DNA from: Lineus longissimus
Taxonomy: Eukaryota > Nemertea > Pilidiophora > Heteronemertea > Lineidae
NCBI RefSeq assembly: GCF_910592395.1
Contig: NC_088321.1
Location: 13,578,001 to 13,642,000 of the forward strand
DNA: 64,000 bases
Direction of reading: 5' to 3'
In this document: one piece after another, positions 48,531 through 58,254 of the stretch
How the letters are laid out: each line of letters opens with the position of its first letter
Numbering within the stretch: the stretch's first letter is position 1
Translations under genes and position numbers: made by a program
The notes under the pieces: model-generated
The model's input: the letters and a program-made list of their open reading frames with translations, nothing else
The model's database searches: none
What the model was told of the DNA's origin: nothing

Positions 48531-49554
48531 TAAACGTGGCGTTGGCCAGGAACAACGATATTGGCATGTGTATTAAAACATCGTAATCCTCTATGTGGGG
48601 ATGGACTAAAAGAAAGGACTTCTTCAGAACAATCTTAAGATATCGAGATAAATGTTGACGCTGAAATGGCAACGGCGCATTTACGTAGAATTATTATCAT
48701 ACTCGCTCAAACATGGACGTGCAGTCCAACAGTACAAGACAGAATTTTTTTGCTGATACTCTAGTCTCGGCTTTTTATGGTGGGTCCATTATCTCCACGG
48801 CCTACCGCCTACACAGTGGTGATTTGTAATGGAAGACCGCCTCCACCATATGAATGGCTGAACGTCTGTCATTCACATTTGAATCGTGTGACTGCCAGCA
48901 TGGGACGCGGTCCTTGTGAAATTGATTGAGCCACACGGAAAGTTATGGTTCATTACATCCAATCTTTTAATGTTCAATGTATGACCGAAATTGATACAGT
49001 TTGTAATATTGAAAGTTTTACTTCACACTGCTATTACGATAAATAAAAGTAATGCTATAATGCAGGGTGTCGCAAAAGAAATGCGCGAATTTTACATTCT
49101 GAGTATGAACCATAAACTGCCTGGGTGTCTAAATTTTCCTTAAAATTGCAACGTTTGGTGCATTTTTCTCTAAACATAGGAAATGACTACAGTCTCAATT
49201 CAGAATTGAACTTTTCGCATCGAGGTAAACAAGAAATGAGATAGATAGATAGATCCAGGGGGATGATTGGGGAACCTGTTTACACGTTTCAACACAGGCC
49301 ATTTTTTTCTAAACACGTCAAACGTCGCTAAGGACAAAAGCCAACGTGAACCAACGTGAACCTTATTACCCATAGATTGCTAAGATGTGCAGTACGTCAC
49401 TCGGTAATGTACACAGTAAGCACATGCAGCGACGATGTTGTATAACGGCCGAAAACAACAATGGTTTTTCCTCTTGCCAATGTGACTGACGTCATGACAT
49501 AAGTCGACGTCATGGATCTGCTTAGATATTCAGGCTTCTGTCTGGGTCAAAATT

Positions 49555-49807
49555 AGTTACCCACCATAAATCGGCTTCATGGCGCTTATTTACCCATCAA
49601 ATTCTTATCTAAAAACTTCCACAAAATCAAATTCAGATTTGGGAAACCTGCATTCAGTAGTATTTTTCTGCATTTCATTGCAGCAAAACATGGTCGTTCT
49701 GTTGAAATACCACTGAATGCAGGTTTAAAAATCATAGATTATTATGGGGAAGTTTTTAGAGATTTGTTGGGTAAATAAGTGCCACGAAGGTGATTTATGG
49801 TGGACAA
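49555..49807. mobile_element. Full-length fold-back MITE, about 250 bp
   Basis: The left arm (49555-49664: ACCCACCATAAATCGGC, CTTATTTACCCA, AAAAACTTCC, AAACCTGCATTCAGTAGTAT) is inverted along almost its whole length in the right arm (49690-49807), leaving a loop of about 25 bases. The element could fold into one long hairpin. No coding content. Confidence 0.8.
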
Positions 49808-50127
49808 CTAATGTTGACACAGACAGTACAAAGGCACAGTCCGTGTTCTCTCGCATCCTGCAGAGCACTATAGGCCTGATCCACTTCATCATCTAGCATG
49901 GCCATGAACTCAATTCCATCTGCATGTTCTTCGTCAAGTTGTGAAAGTGGTCCAGCCTCGACCTGGCCTTGGCGTAAAGCTGCCTCGAATCCATTTTCGA
50001 TAACCTGGTGACTCACGGCACCACAGGCACAGGCATTGCTCAAAATGTTGACAACAAACAATTCAAAAAACCACCCCGGACCCAATTTTGGAAATACCAT
50101 TGACACTGGAACTTCGGAACTGCTCAT
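49795..50127 (-). CDS. Unassigned ORF, 110 codons
   Basis: Begins MSSSEVPVSMVFPKL, has an acidic stretch (LSQLDEEHADGIEFMAML) and ends with a Cys-rich tail (CLCTVCVNISCPP) that runs into the neighbouring MITE. Residue composition is more protein-like than most ORFs here, but no family was recognised and no splice context was found. It lies within the 48756-50336 inverted-repeat unit, so it may be element-encoded or a captured exon. Confidence 0.25.
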   Translation of the reverse strand: MSSSEVPVSMVFPKLGPGWFFELFVVNILSNACACGAVSHQVIENGFEAALRQGQVEAGPLSQLDEEHADGIEFMAMLDDEVDQAYSALQDAREHGLCLCTVCVNISCPP

Positions 50128-51099
50128 AGGTCAGATCTCTTTCATAGGAGCGATTCAACAAACTGCCTGAGTGTTTAGCATAACCGCGAAATCGACCATA
50201 GCACACTTCGGAATTGCTCCGCCATCTGATTGGCCGTTTCATCACAAAAGCGGTGGGTAACCATGCTCTACGTAGTTTGTGAAGGGGAATGGCCTGCATA
50301 TTGCAAACCCACCATAAAAAGCCGAGACTAGAGTATATCCAGAGCAGCAACAGTATGGGTCAATACCAAGTACTGTACATTTGATAGTGCTTCCACATGG
50401 AGGCGAGCTTGTGGGTAATGTTGATTGTTATGGCCAACTAAAATGATCCACAAACGGCAAAATTCACCAAAGAAAATTAATACGCAATTGTTGTTTTGAA
50501 AAATAATGGACGGTCACCACGTCTTGGTTCATCAGTTCGAGAATAATACGCCTGTTTCACTACGACAATCAAAGTTACCAAAAAGCTCAATTATAGGTAG
50601 GACCAAAATGAAATATACAGCTTTGGTATTGACCTGGACCCGCATGTCCCTGGCGCCAGGCCGCATCAAGAAAGGATCTCGTTCACAGGCCGATGGCATA
50701 ATTCTATCATACCAACAAATATTACATTTAATATACCTCCCAACTTGTCAAGAGCTTGTGTGTAATGTCGATTGAAATGGTCGAATCAAAGAATTGGCTC
50801 GTGATGACAATAGATACTAGGGCCTCAATGGTCATGCCTAAAGCACTCGAATCGATTTCGTACCTCCTGGCATATCATGCCGTGTTTATTTCAGGAAAAA
50901 CGCTTTGACCTGTTGAATCAGTTTCTCCTCTATGCATGGGGATCACATATTTGCTAGTTCAGAATGGAAAAACTCGTGATACTAACCAGGGGTGCCAGAT
51001 ATTCCCCGAGTGTACATAAGAATGCTTATTTCACCGTAACCTCCCTTCCAGCGGCCAATGCTCAGTAACTGGCATGGGAGTCATAGGCCTGGCCTGCAT

Positions 51100-51355
51100 G
51101 CACAAAACCAGAGCGTCCCATGCGGCAAGAGTAAGAAACTCAAACGATCGAAAGGTCCTTCTGAATACGGCCTGAAATATGTTAGACACCCAATGCTTCG
51201 ATGCGCTTGATTTCACAAACCAGCAAGCCACAGGACGACGCGGACAGGCTCGGAGAATTATGGAAGAGAAAAAAACTCAAATTCTTCTCCAGGGATTCGA
51301 ACACGGGAACTCGGGCTCAGAATACGAACGCTGTAACCGTATGAGCTAGGGCGGC
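51100..51355 (-). mobile_element. tRNA-derived SINE, copy 1
   Basis: Read on the minus strand, the head near 51355 has a tRNA A-box-like TAGCTCATACGGTTACAGCG and a B-box-like GTGTTCGAATCCC, followed by a body that contains GCGCATCGAAGCATTGG, TTTCAGGCCGTATTCAG and GGGACGCTCTGGTTTTGTG. The same body follows the tRNA-like head of the inverted copy at 51633-51895. The head is too degenerate to be a working tRNA gene. Confidence 0.75.
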
Positions 51356-51632
51356 TTCGTTGTGAACTGCTGCCAGCAAATATATCTTATATGAATGGCG
51401 ATTATACTTTATTCTTCATTTTCTCAAGTACATGTAATAGAAGAAGACACCAAGACAAAGGTGAACATTGCTAAGAGAAAACGTAGACTCCGCATACATA
51501 ATCAGCACAGCAAAGAAAAAAATGACTTTCTTCCTGCAGTTGCCCACTGGAAGCCGCCCAAAGATGTTGAACAAAGATTACACACAACTGTTTGCACATT
51601 CTATAAAGGCGTATAAAACGACAGGCATTTCA

Positions 51633-51895
51633 GGCAGCCCAGTGGCCTTGATGATAAGAGTGTTGGCAAGTAAAACCAAAGGTCTCGAGTTCGAGTCCCT
51701 TTGAGAGGACCTTTTTATTTTTTTCCTTCCAGAATTCTCTGCGAAGGTCCGCATTGTCCCACGGCTTGTTGGTTTGTGAAATGAAGCGCATCGAAGCATT
51801 GGAGGACTATCATGTTTCAGGCCGTATTCAGAAGGACCTTTCGATCGTTTGAATTTCTTACTATTGCCGCATGGGACGCTCTGGTTTTGTGGCTG
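51633..51895 (+). mobile_element. tRNA-derived SINE, copy 2
   Basis: Head GGCAGCCCAGTGGCCTTGAT (A-box region) and GAGTTCGAGTCCC (B box), then the shared body ending GGGACGCTCTGGTTTTGTG. It is oriented head-to-head with copy 1, with about 280 bp between. No poly-A tail is evident at either end. Confidence 0.75.
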
Positions 51896-51964
51896 CAGTT
51901 CAGCTTTAACATGATTAAGGGTTGGCCACCACCATTTTGGCTAGACCTTAAAATCCTAAAGCAA

Positions 51965-52145
51965 TTAGAACTCTTTCTTTCTAAACGAAGTGAATGCCAA
52001 TTTCAAGGGTGGGATTCTAATTTCAAGGAAACAAAGAACTGACTCCTACAGTTGAAATTGGCATAGACTTTTTGAAAGATTTCAACATGTATAAATAGCT
52101 TCAGGATTTCAAGTTCCAGCCAAAATGGTGATGCCTATTATGGTA
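51965..52145 (+). repeat. Dispersed repeat R4, copy 2
   Basis: Same order of words as 48370-48530: AATTAGAACTCTTT, AACAAAGAACTGACTCC, TTGAAATTGGCAT, TTTCAAGTTCCAGCC and AAAATGGTG. Confidence 0.65.
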
Positions 52146-52397
52146 AACCTTGAGCGCTTGGGATATCTACGCAGCCAAATATTTGCATGAACAATTTATA
52201 AAGAAATGCATCATAAATCTATGAAAAACATGATAAAAACAAAATCGTCAAAGAAATTACATTACGCATGAGTTTTTCGTCCATAGCATGCGTTACCAGA
52301 CACAAAATCTGGAAATCTTGTTAACGCTTCTACCATCCGGGGCGCTTATACAAATAAAAGCTTCTGGGAATTGGACATCCGGCACGAAACTGCCTGT

Positions 52398-52404
52398 TAT
52401 AAAA
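52398..52404 (+). promoter_or_regulatory. TATA box of the secreted TIM-barrel-like gene
   Basis: TATAAAA within CTGTTATAAAACG. Transcription about 30 bases on would start near 52430, which places the ATG at 52425 outside the transcript and favours the ATGs at 52467 or 52488. Confidence 0.55.
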
Positions 52405-52466
52405 CGATCTGCTGATATGCAGGCTTGCCAGTGGCTATCAGAGCCCGTTGTTCACCACTGAATCGC

Positions 52467-54931
52467 ATGACCTGGTTTTCCCTCAAGATGAATTGCCTAT
52501 TGTTTTGCCTCGTCGCTGCGTGCATACTCGTGAATATGGCTGAATCGAGGAAGCACTATGGAATGTACGTCTGGACCTGGGGATTTGACTCGACTGTCCC
52601 CGGCTGTGACATCACAGCTTTTCAGAAATTCGACCAGAAAGACCGAAAGTGCTTCACGCACACTTGGAACACAGCGCAGAAACGGAAGTGGTTGTGGGAT
52701 ACGTGCAACCGGCCCGGAAGGGAAATATCCACCATTTTTATTTCTGATATTTTCTCGCGGCTGAAACCTGCTTTTCAAAATGACGACTGCTCTGACACGG
52801 GGGTCACGGAGGTCAAGGCCATGCTCCTCGAAGGTCATTTAACTGTTCCCGCTTTAAAGATCTATGCTCTATTCGCGGCAAGTGATGAGATCGTCTCCGA
52901 GAGGACGTATATCAAGTATGTGGTTTGGTACAATGACCAATGTGCAGGTAGGTCATACTGTAAACTAGACTGAAGAACTCAAGAAGGAACGCCAGCTAAC
53001 ACGTGGACATTGCCTGCACACGAATGTACATTTTCTATATAGAAGGTGGCGCCCTCATGGTATTCAAAGGAGGGCGCAGTTTCTCAGACATCTTGACCAA
53101 AACGTACATGAAAATGAAACAATGAAGTAAATCTACGGAAGGGTCACGAAAATTCGCCAGGTTTCGTAGTTAGTACGAAGGCCGAAGGTCATTAGTGGCG
53201 TCACGGATCTGCAATACGGATCCGTGGTGTAGGTCCTGTGTTAAGTCATTTACGCGACACTCGTAAATCATCTTTTAACCAAGTTGTTGGAGAAATTAGG
53301 ATAATTTTCAAGAAGAATCTTCATATATACATTAACATATGTTGTCCTTTGTCGTTCGTTGTGCGTAGTTCTTCGTAAGGTTTGCAGAACCTGTCGTGTA
53401 ATTACAACTTCTTTTTATTTAAGGAAATGCAAACGAACGGTTCGATGGCGTTGCAGTCAACAATGAAGCATTCAACAAGAGTGGTTCAGACGCAGAGCAG
53501 ACGTCATACTTGGACAAACTCCAAGAAATCCAAACCGAGGCTCAAAAGCAAGTCTCGGGCAGACTGTGGACGCACTACTCGATTGGCTGGCATTGGGGGC
53601 TGACGCGTGATAATAAGGCAGACCGATTGGTCAGTTGGAACGGAGTCACGCAGAAGGTTTCTGAGCATATGATTGACATCTTTGATCACGTGGATGCGCA
53701 GGTAATTGGATTTTTAATTGACAGTTAAGCAGTTGCAATAAATTTATCATTCATTATTATTTATTACCTAGTACCTAGCCCTGTTATTAAAAAAATACAA
53801 CAATTGGATTTAAAAGCTTTTTTGTAACTGGAAGTGCGTTCGTTTTGGAAAGTAGTGTTGCGCTTGCAAAGATGCTGGCTTGGACTGGAGTCGTATGTCA
53901 GCAATCATAAACATGCCTAAAGCGCCCCAACCTTATTTCGAAACATTCTAGCACTCCTGCAACACTGGCCTAAATTACCCAACCATTTGACACATACAAC
54001 ACTTGGTGCAAATATTTCAAAATCATCTTCTGTTTAACACGATTAAATTTCATTCATTTTCTAGGTTGGTTACACGAGATTTCCCGAGATTGCGGACAGG
54101 GTGAGGAAAGCTGGATTAGCGCATGCGCGGAGAACAGGAAAGAAAATGTTTGCATCCTTTTACACAGAAAAAGTAAGCTAAGTTAAGAATCCCCCATCAT
54201 CTGTCAATCACACATTTTAAACATGGCCGCAGTGAGTTATTTTAAAAGCCTGCGAGACAAATCATGGCTTGTATCGGCATGTATCATGTGTTTGCGTATA
54301 TCATAATCGTAAATCAACGGCACTACTGAAATTAGATTCGTATTTGTAAGCCCATTATATGATGATAAGAAAGTCGTAGTACATACATATTTTCACAACA
54401 AATTACTCTCTCGACAACCTACTTTTGTGACGTCTCTCGGAGCTGTTGATATTTTGCTCACAAAGCCTGTCATGCCCAGATTATGTTTTGTGAATCTGAC
54501 TCGCCAGTGTGTTTTTTCAGAACGACGGTGTCCTGTGCGTCTCCACATTTTATCCACAGCCATGTCAATGGGGTGAAAAAACGGAATCTGCAATGTTTGA
54601 AATATTCGACAACTTTGCCAACTTCGGCATGGCTGATGTTGAACCAACAATCCACTTCTTCAGAGGAATATACTCCAGCGGCGGACATCCTGATTGGCCT
54701 GTTGTGCGAAATACTGCGCCCCCTACAGCAGAAACAATGACACCTCTTACAGTACAAACAACAACGCCCCCTACAACACGGACAACAAAGCCAACGAGTA
54801 CGCACGCGCCGCTTCAACAAACGACATTACCAAATGTGGGAGCGGATTGTGGTGGTGGATCTTATTGTAAATGTTGGCAAAATCCCCCTGTCTGTCATGG
54901 GACAAACGTGCCGTGTCCTTGTGACAAATAA
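52467..54931 (+). CDS. Secreted TIM-barrel-like protein with Thr-rich linker and Cys tail
   Basis: Four exons with matching phases: 52467-52947, 53424-53701, 54065-54172 and 54521-54931, each with GT/AG borders, giving about 425 residues. Residues 1-24 form a signal peptide (MNCLLFCLVAACILV core; the ATG at 52488 is an alternative start). Eight regularly spaced strand-like segments suggest a TIM barrel: YGMYVWTW (31-38), ISTIFIS (87-93), LKIYALFA (130-137), FDGVAVNNEAF (167-177), LWTHYSIGWHWG, the exon 2/3 join around VDAQ, KMFASFYTE and EPTIHFFRGIY. FDGVAVNNE sits where GH18-like barrels keep catalytic acids, but the family was not recognised and activity is unproven. Residues 353-393 are Thr/Pro-rich, probably O-glycosylated. 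Residues 399-423 hold six cysteines (CGGGSYCKCW...PCPC). Intron 1 carries a repeat related to 47 kb. An extracellular glycosidase-like role is inference. Confidence 0.8.
53130..53390 (-). repeat. Dispersed repeat in intron 1, related to 46.9-47.3 kb
   Basis: The bases TCATTTACGCGACACTCGTA at about 53247 are the exact inverse of those near 47230-47250, and TTCTTCGTAAGG near 53370 resembles the 47.1 kb stem. A TACGGATCCGT inverted word lies near 53215. No coding content. Confidence 0.55.
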
Positions 54932-54932
54932 A
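54927..54932 (+). terminator. AATAAA overlapping the stop codon
   Basis: ACAAATAAAGG places AATAAA across the TAA stop at 54929-54931. If used, the mRNA would have almost no 3' UTR. A second AATAAA at 55153-55158 would give a 3' UTR of about 240 bases and is the safer choice. Confidence 0.35.
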
Positions 54933-55152
54933 GGTCATGGCCTCTCTCCAATTTTAACTGCATTTTGACAATCTATAGTATAGTTTATTGTGTTCATTTA
55001 TATAGCCAGTATTTTTGATCAAAATCATGGTCAAAAGAACAATTTTTGTGACATCTGGGGGCAGCATTTCCCCCCCCCCCCCAGCTTCGCCCCTATGGTA
55101 CATTTTATAATTGCTCAACCTTTTTTCATCTTCCAAGACCTGCCACTGATTC

Positions 55153-55158
55153 AATAAA
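55153..55158 (+). terminator. Likely poly(A) signal of the secreted protein gene
   Basis: AATAAA in TTCAATAAAAATAG, about 220 bases after the stop codon. A 13-base C run (55070-55082) lies in the presumed 3' UTR. Confidence 0.5.
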
Positions 55159-55199
55159 AATAGTAAGTCCAAACAAAAACAGACTAATTCACAGTGTTA

Positions 55200-55770
55200 G
55201 GCCATCGATCTGTTCAGCATTTATAGATACTTGTACATCTAACCTTTCTAGGTTTCTTGCAGATGCTTTTCTACATACTTAAGGCTAACACTACACTGCA
55301 AGTCCAAATTCAGGACAAAATAAAACGAATTATGTTTTCTACTAGACCTGGTTTAGTTCTATTGCCTGGTCACGGGTAGTCTCCGATTTACAACCGCCAG
55401 TGCGTAGGTCTTGAGTATCAATAGAATCAATATCCAATGATAGAATGCCATGGCCTCGAAAGAACTATACACTAAAATCCGTCTGAGTACATTGGAGCCG
55501 GACACTTATTTCCAGGGATATTTTCTACTTCTCCATCAGATCTATTGGAACACCAAATACGTCTATCGCTTGGAACTATATGAAACGCTATAATGTGAGC
55601 GTAGAGTCCTACCAGAAAGTAAATTTCCACATGTTTTTTTAAATATCAAAGTTAGAATAAGATAATTGAGTGAGGTTTTTCAGCAGCGGCAGACAAATGG
55701 TATATATAGTCAGGCGACTTTGCCGCTGATTAGGAAGGCACAACATGCTTTATGAAAAACTCTTCCCATC
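55200..55770. other. Intergenic, nothing recognised
   Basis: Lies between the 3' ends of two convergent genes. No ORF, repeat or RNA gene was recognised. Confidence 0.5.
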
Positions 55771-55779
55771 CCGTGTTTT

Positions 55780-56827
55780 TCAAACTTTAGATTTAGAGAA
55801 CAGACAATACAAGCAGTAGAAACTTGAAAAAAGTGTTGGAAACCATGTTGTTACAAAACCAAAACTTCGATATTCCTGCCCAATGTGATAGCAAATCAAA
55901 AAACAGATCCGCCCAAACAAAAACAGCATGCAAAGCACTGGAATGACCTTGAGATAATGTGATTCCAACCATGCTGTGAGGCAGAGCTGGATGGCCGTTG
56001 CTATGGAGAACTGCTCCAGGGTGTTCTGCAGGAACTGCTTGTTGATTTTCAGTCTCACGTCCTCTAGTCCGAGAAGTGGGTTGATCATGCCGGGTTTGTC
56101 CCTCCCCAGCGCCACCACCAGTACCCCGATTATCATTGGTACTACATTAAGGATTTGCCACTTCAAGGTGAAGGTCAGCTTGGCAGCAAGGTCGTCACCT
56201 GGAATGGAGAGCTGAAGGTCACAAGTGCACGTGTCCAAAGTGTAATTTTCCTAGCTATTGACGAGAATAAGATATTTTTTGATGGGTAGTGTCTATTCGC
56301 CGCATTCCGAATGGAAAATCACCGGTCGGGAATAGAGCCTTCTGATTAGCTTATTGGCCCTGAGCAACCCGTGATCAAGAATTGGGATTTTTTGATTGGA
56401 CGAAACCACTGAAAGTAATCACAAATAGTGCTTTCGAAAATATCTGAACAGCGGCAAACCTAAAGGCGATATAGCCTTATCGGTAGGCCTACGGCCAAAG
56501 CAGCCTACATCATTACCCAATTGCCTGAAGCCGGTGAAAAATCACTATATGTACAATGTTTGACACTGTCAAACAAACTGCATGTATGGTTGACATAACG
56601 TACAACATGTACCTCATCTCCAACATTATGTTTCGCCTTTTTTATGAATCGGCAAAGAATTATCTAAAATGCATGTACCCACCTTGTGGGACCTCTATCG
56701 GTAGATACATGGAACCGAAACAGACGAAAGCTAGGCTGAGTGCCAGCGCAAAGGGTACAGCAACCTTAACGTGCTTCTTCATCTTCACATAGCTTTCCTC
56801 CAGCATCTTCTGTTCCTTTTCCGGCAT
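55780..56827 (-). CDS. MAPEG-family membrane protein, TMEM79-like, copy A
   Basis: Two coding exons: 56827-56683 and 56198-55780, joined GCAAG|GT... to ...CCAG|G with matching phase, giving 187 residues. Four membrane segments are visible: about 22-42, 60-80, 112-127 extending into 131-152, and 162-182. NTLEQF at 107-112 and GRICFLICYHIG followed by YRSFGF near 144-163 fit the MAPEG pattern, in the branch related to vertebrate TMEM79 (mattrin), whose N-terminal extension is absent here. MAPEG proteins are membrane proteins of eicosanoid and glutathione metabolism; TMEM79 itself acts in secretory trafficking and membrane turnover, and substrate use by this copy is unknown. An acceptor (CTTCCAG) just before the ATG implies an upstream non-coding exon. 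A tandem paralogue lies 1.4 kb upstream. Confidence 0.75.
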
Positions 56828-57159
56828 CTTGGGATAAATATGTCTTCAACAATTCTGGAAGAAACACAAGCATTTTTATTTTTAATTCAAAAAAACCCAA
56901 AAAACAAGCGTTATTACCATTGGCTCGGCAATTGCAACTGACCACAATGCCTGTGGAACGCGGGGAACGCTTCCCGCTTAATAGTCTAATCAGGCCTTTT
57001 ACGACACGTAAAAATAACAGTGCGACGCCACTGCTTTAAGAGTGCATAGCTCTCCATGTAAATAACATAGTGATGTCACAAGGGTTACACCGTCCGTGAT
57101 TACTGGCGGGTAAAGAAAATAAGTACGGTGTATAAAAATGCAGTGATACACAATGCCTG

Positions 57160-57332
57160 AGTGCAGTTTATATTTATTCATGCGAATTTGTCGAAACGTT
57201 GTATTCAAAGCATTTGTTATACTGTTTACACAACAAATATGACGAAATTATGTATTCTCGCAATTGGAAATTTTCAAATTCAATTACAAGTAACAAATTT
57301 CAAATTATAAACCAACGTGGTAGACTTTTAGA
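57160..57332 (+). repeat. Interspersed repeat R2, copy 2
   Basis: GTGCAGTTTATATTTATTCA, GCGAATTTGTCGAAAC, CGCAATTGGAAATTTTC and ATTATAAACCAACGTGGTAG follow the order seen at 9415-9595 and 57545-57722. Confidence 0.65.
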
Positions 57333-57345
57333 TAAGTATGCTCAC

Positions 57346-57490
57346 CTGTTGCATATGATGGTCCTCTAACGACAATATCTTGTTCCTGGACTGCCCCTGG
57401 TCTTCTTGATCCAGGCCTCTTGAACGTAGGTGAAAGAATGTACTGTCATAGGAATCAAGGGCATGGACCTCTTGTTTGTTAAATGAGAAT
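57346..57490 (-). other. Possible 5' UTR exon of TMEM79-like copy A
   Basis: On the minus strand a stretch without ATG-driven long coding ends ATGCAACAG|GTGAGC at 57346, a good donor that would pair with the acceptor CTTCCAG at 56855-56856, 27 bases before the start codon. It is flanked on both sides by copies of repeat R2. The 5' limit is unknown. This is inference from splice words only. Confidence 0.3.
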
Positions 57491-57544
57491 GCCCTTCGCC
57501 AATTACTGGCGGTCCAGGAAAATCGTAATCCAGTTATACACAGT

Positions 57545-57722
57545 GCCGCAGTGCAGTTATTATGCATACGAATTTGCTGAAACTTGGTATTTAAAGTATT
57601 TCTATATCTTTCTACACAACGACATAGCTGAAATTTATACTTTGTATGTATTTACGCAATTTCAAATTTTCAAATTTAGTTACACATTTCAAATTATAAA
57701 CTAACGGCGTAGGCCTTTTATT
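57545..57722 (+). repeat. Interspersed repeat R2, copy 3
   Basis: GTGCAGTTATTATGCATACG, AATTTGCTGAAACTTGGTAT, TACGCAATTTC and ATTATAAACTAACGGCGTAG are the parallel words. The preceding 50 bases (GGTCCAGGAAAA...CAGTTATACACA) also match 8921-8950. Confidence 0.65.
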
Positions 57723-57996
57723 TAACATAGAGAACGCAGAAGAAAAAGATTTGAATATTTCATATATGTGTACGGGGCCGAAAACATCGCTTTGAATTTA
57801 TTGACACTGTTGACCTAAAAAGCTTTTAACATAATGTTGGCCTATCTATGTATTGAACGAAATTTCAAGGTTCATGTAAAATACACAATATTTGTTCCAA
57901 CTTCTGTAAATCGGTGTGCTAAACTTATATCATCATGGAGTATTGGCTAGAAATGTATGTGGTGTATACATTTCTCTACATGTTTTCTTCAAATTA

Positions 57997-58174
57997 CAGT
58001 AGAACCTCTCTATTAGGTACACCCTTGGGACTGACAAATGCTATCCTTAATAGGGAGGGGCCCTGATTAAAGAGGTCAGAATGAATGAGGACAACCAACT
58101 TGGCACCAAAACAAGTGCCGTAAATGGAGAGGGTGTCCTTAATAGAGAGGTTCCCTATAAAGGAGGTTCCACTG
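57997..58174 (+). mobile_element. Pogo/Tigger-like MITE with TA target sites
   Basis: CAGTAGAACCTCTCTATTAG at the left and GGAGGTTCCACTG at the right are inverted ends, each flanked by TA (TTA-CAGT and ACTG-TA). Internal words GGACTGACAAATG, GTCCTTAATAG and AGAGGTTCC recur in both directions. The short length and absence of an ORF mark it as non-autonomous. CAGT...ACTG ends with TA fit the Tc1/mariner-pogo group. Confidence 0.7.
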
Positions 58175-58254
58175 TATGTCCAAAAACACAACCACTATGC
58201 GTCATGCTTGCGTCATCTATTGGTAAATTTTGGAATCGTTCTTCCCAAAACAAA

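Larger units (their letters stand above)
48756..50336. mobile_element. Putative DNA transposon with perfect 30-bp inverted ends
   Basis: Positions 48756-48785 and 50307-50336 are exact reverse complements over 30 bases (beginning ATACTCTAGTCTCGG at the left outer end). Such long perfect arms 1.58 kb apart in otherwise decayed DNA indicate a recent insertion or conserved termini. Inside lie a nested fold-back MITE (49555-49807) and an unassigned 110-codon ORF. No target duplication could be fixed and no transposase motif was seen. Confidence 0.55.
45080..52390. other. Repeat-rich stretch, no clear gene
   Basis: No exon chain or known domain was recognised. The DNA is dominated by tandem duplications, fold-back elements and SINEs listed separately; one unassigned 110-codon ORF at 49795-50127 is the only coding candidate. 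Confidence 0.45.

Noticed and set aside
51300-51360. Functional tRNA gene on the minus strand
   Set aside because: Box-like words are present, but stems do not pair as a full cloverleaf and the flanking body is shared with a second copy; it is a SINE.
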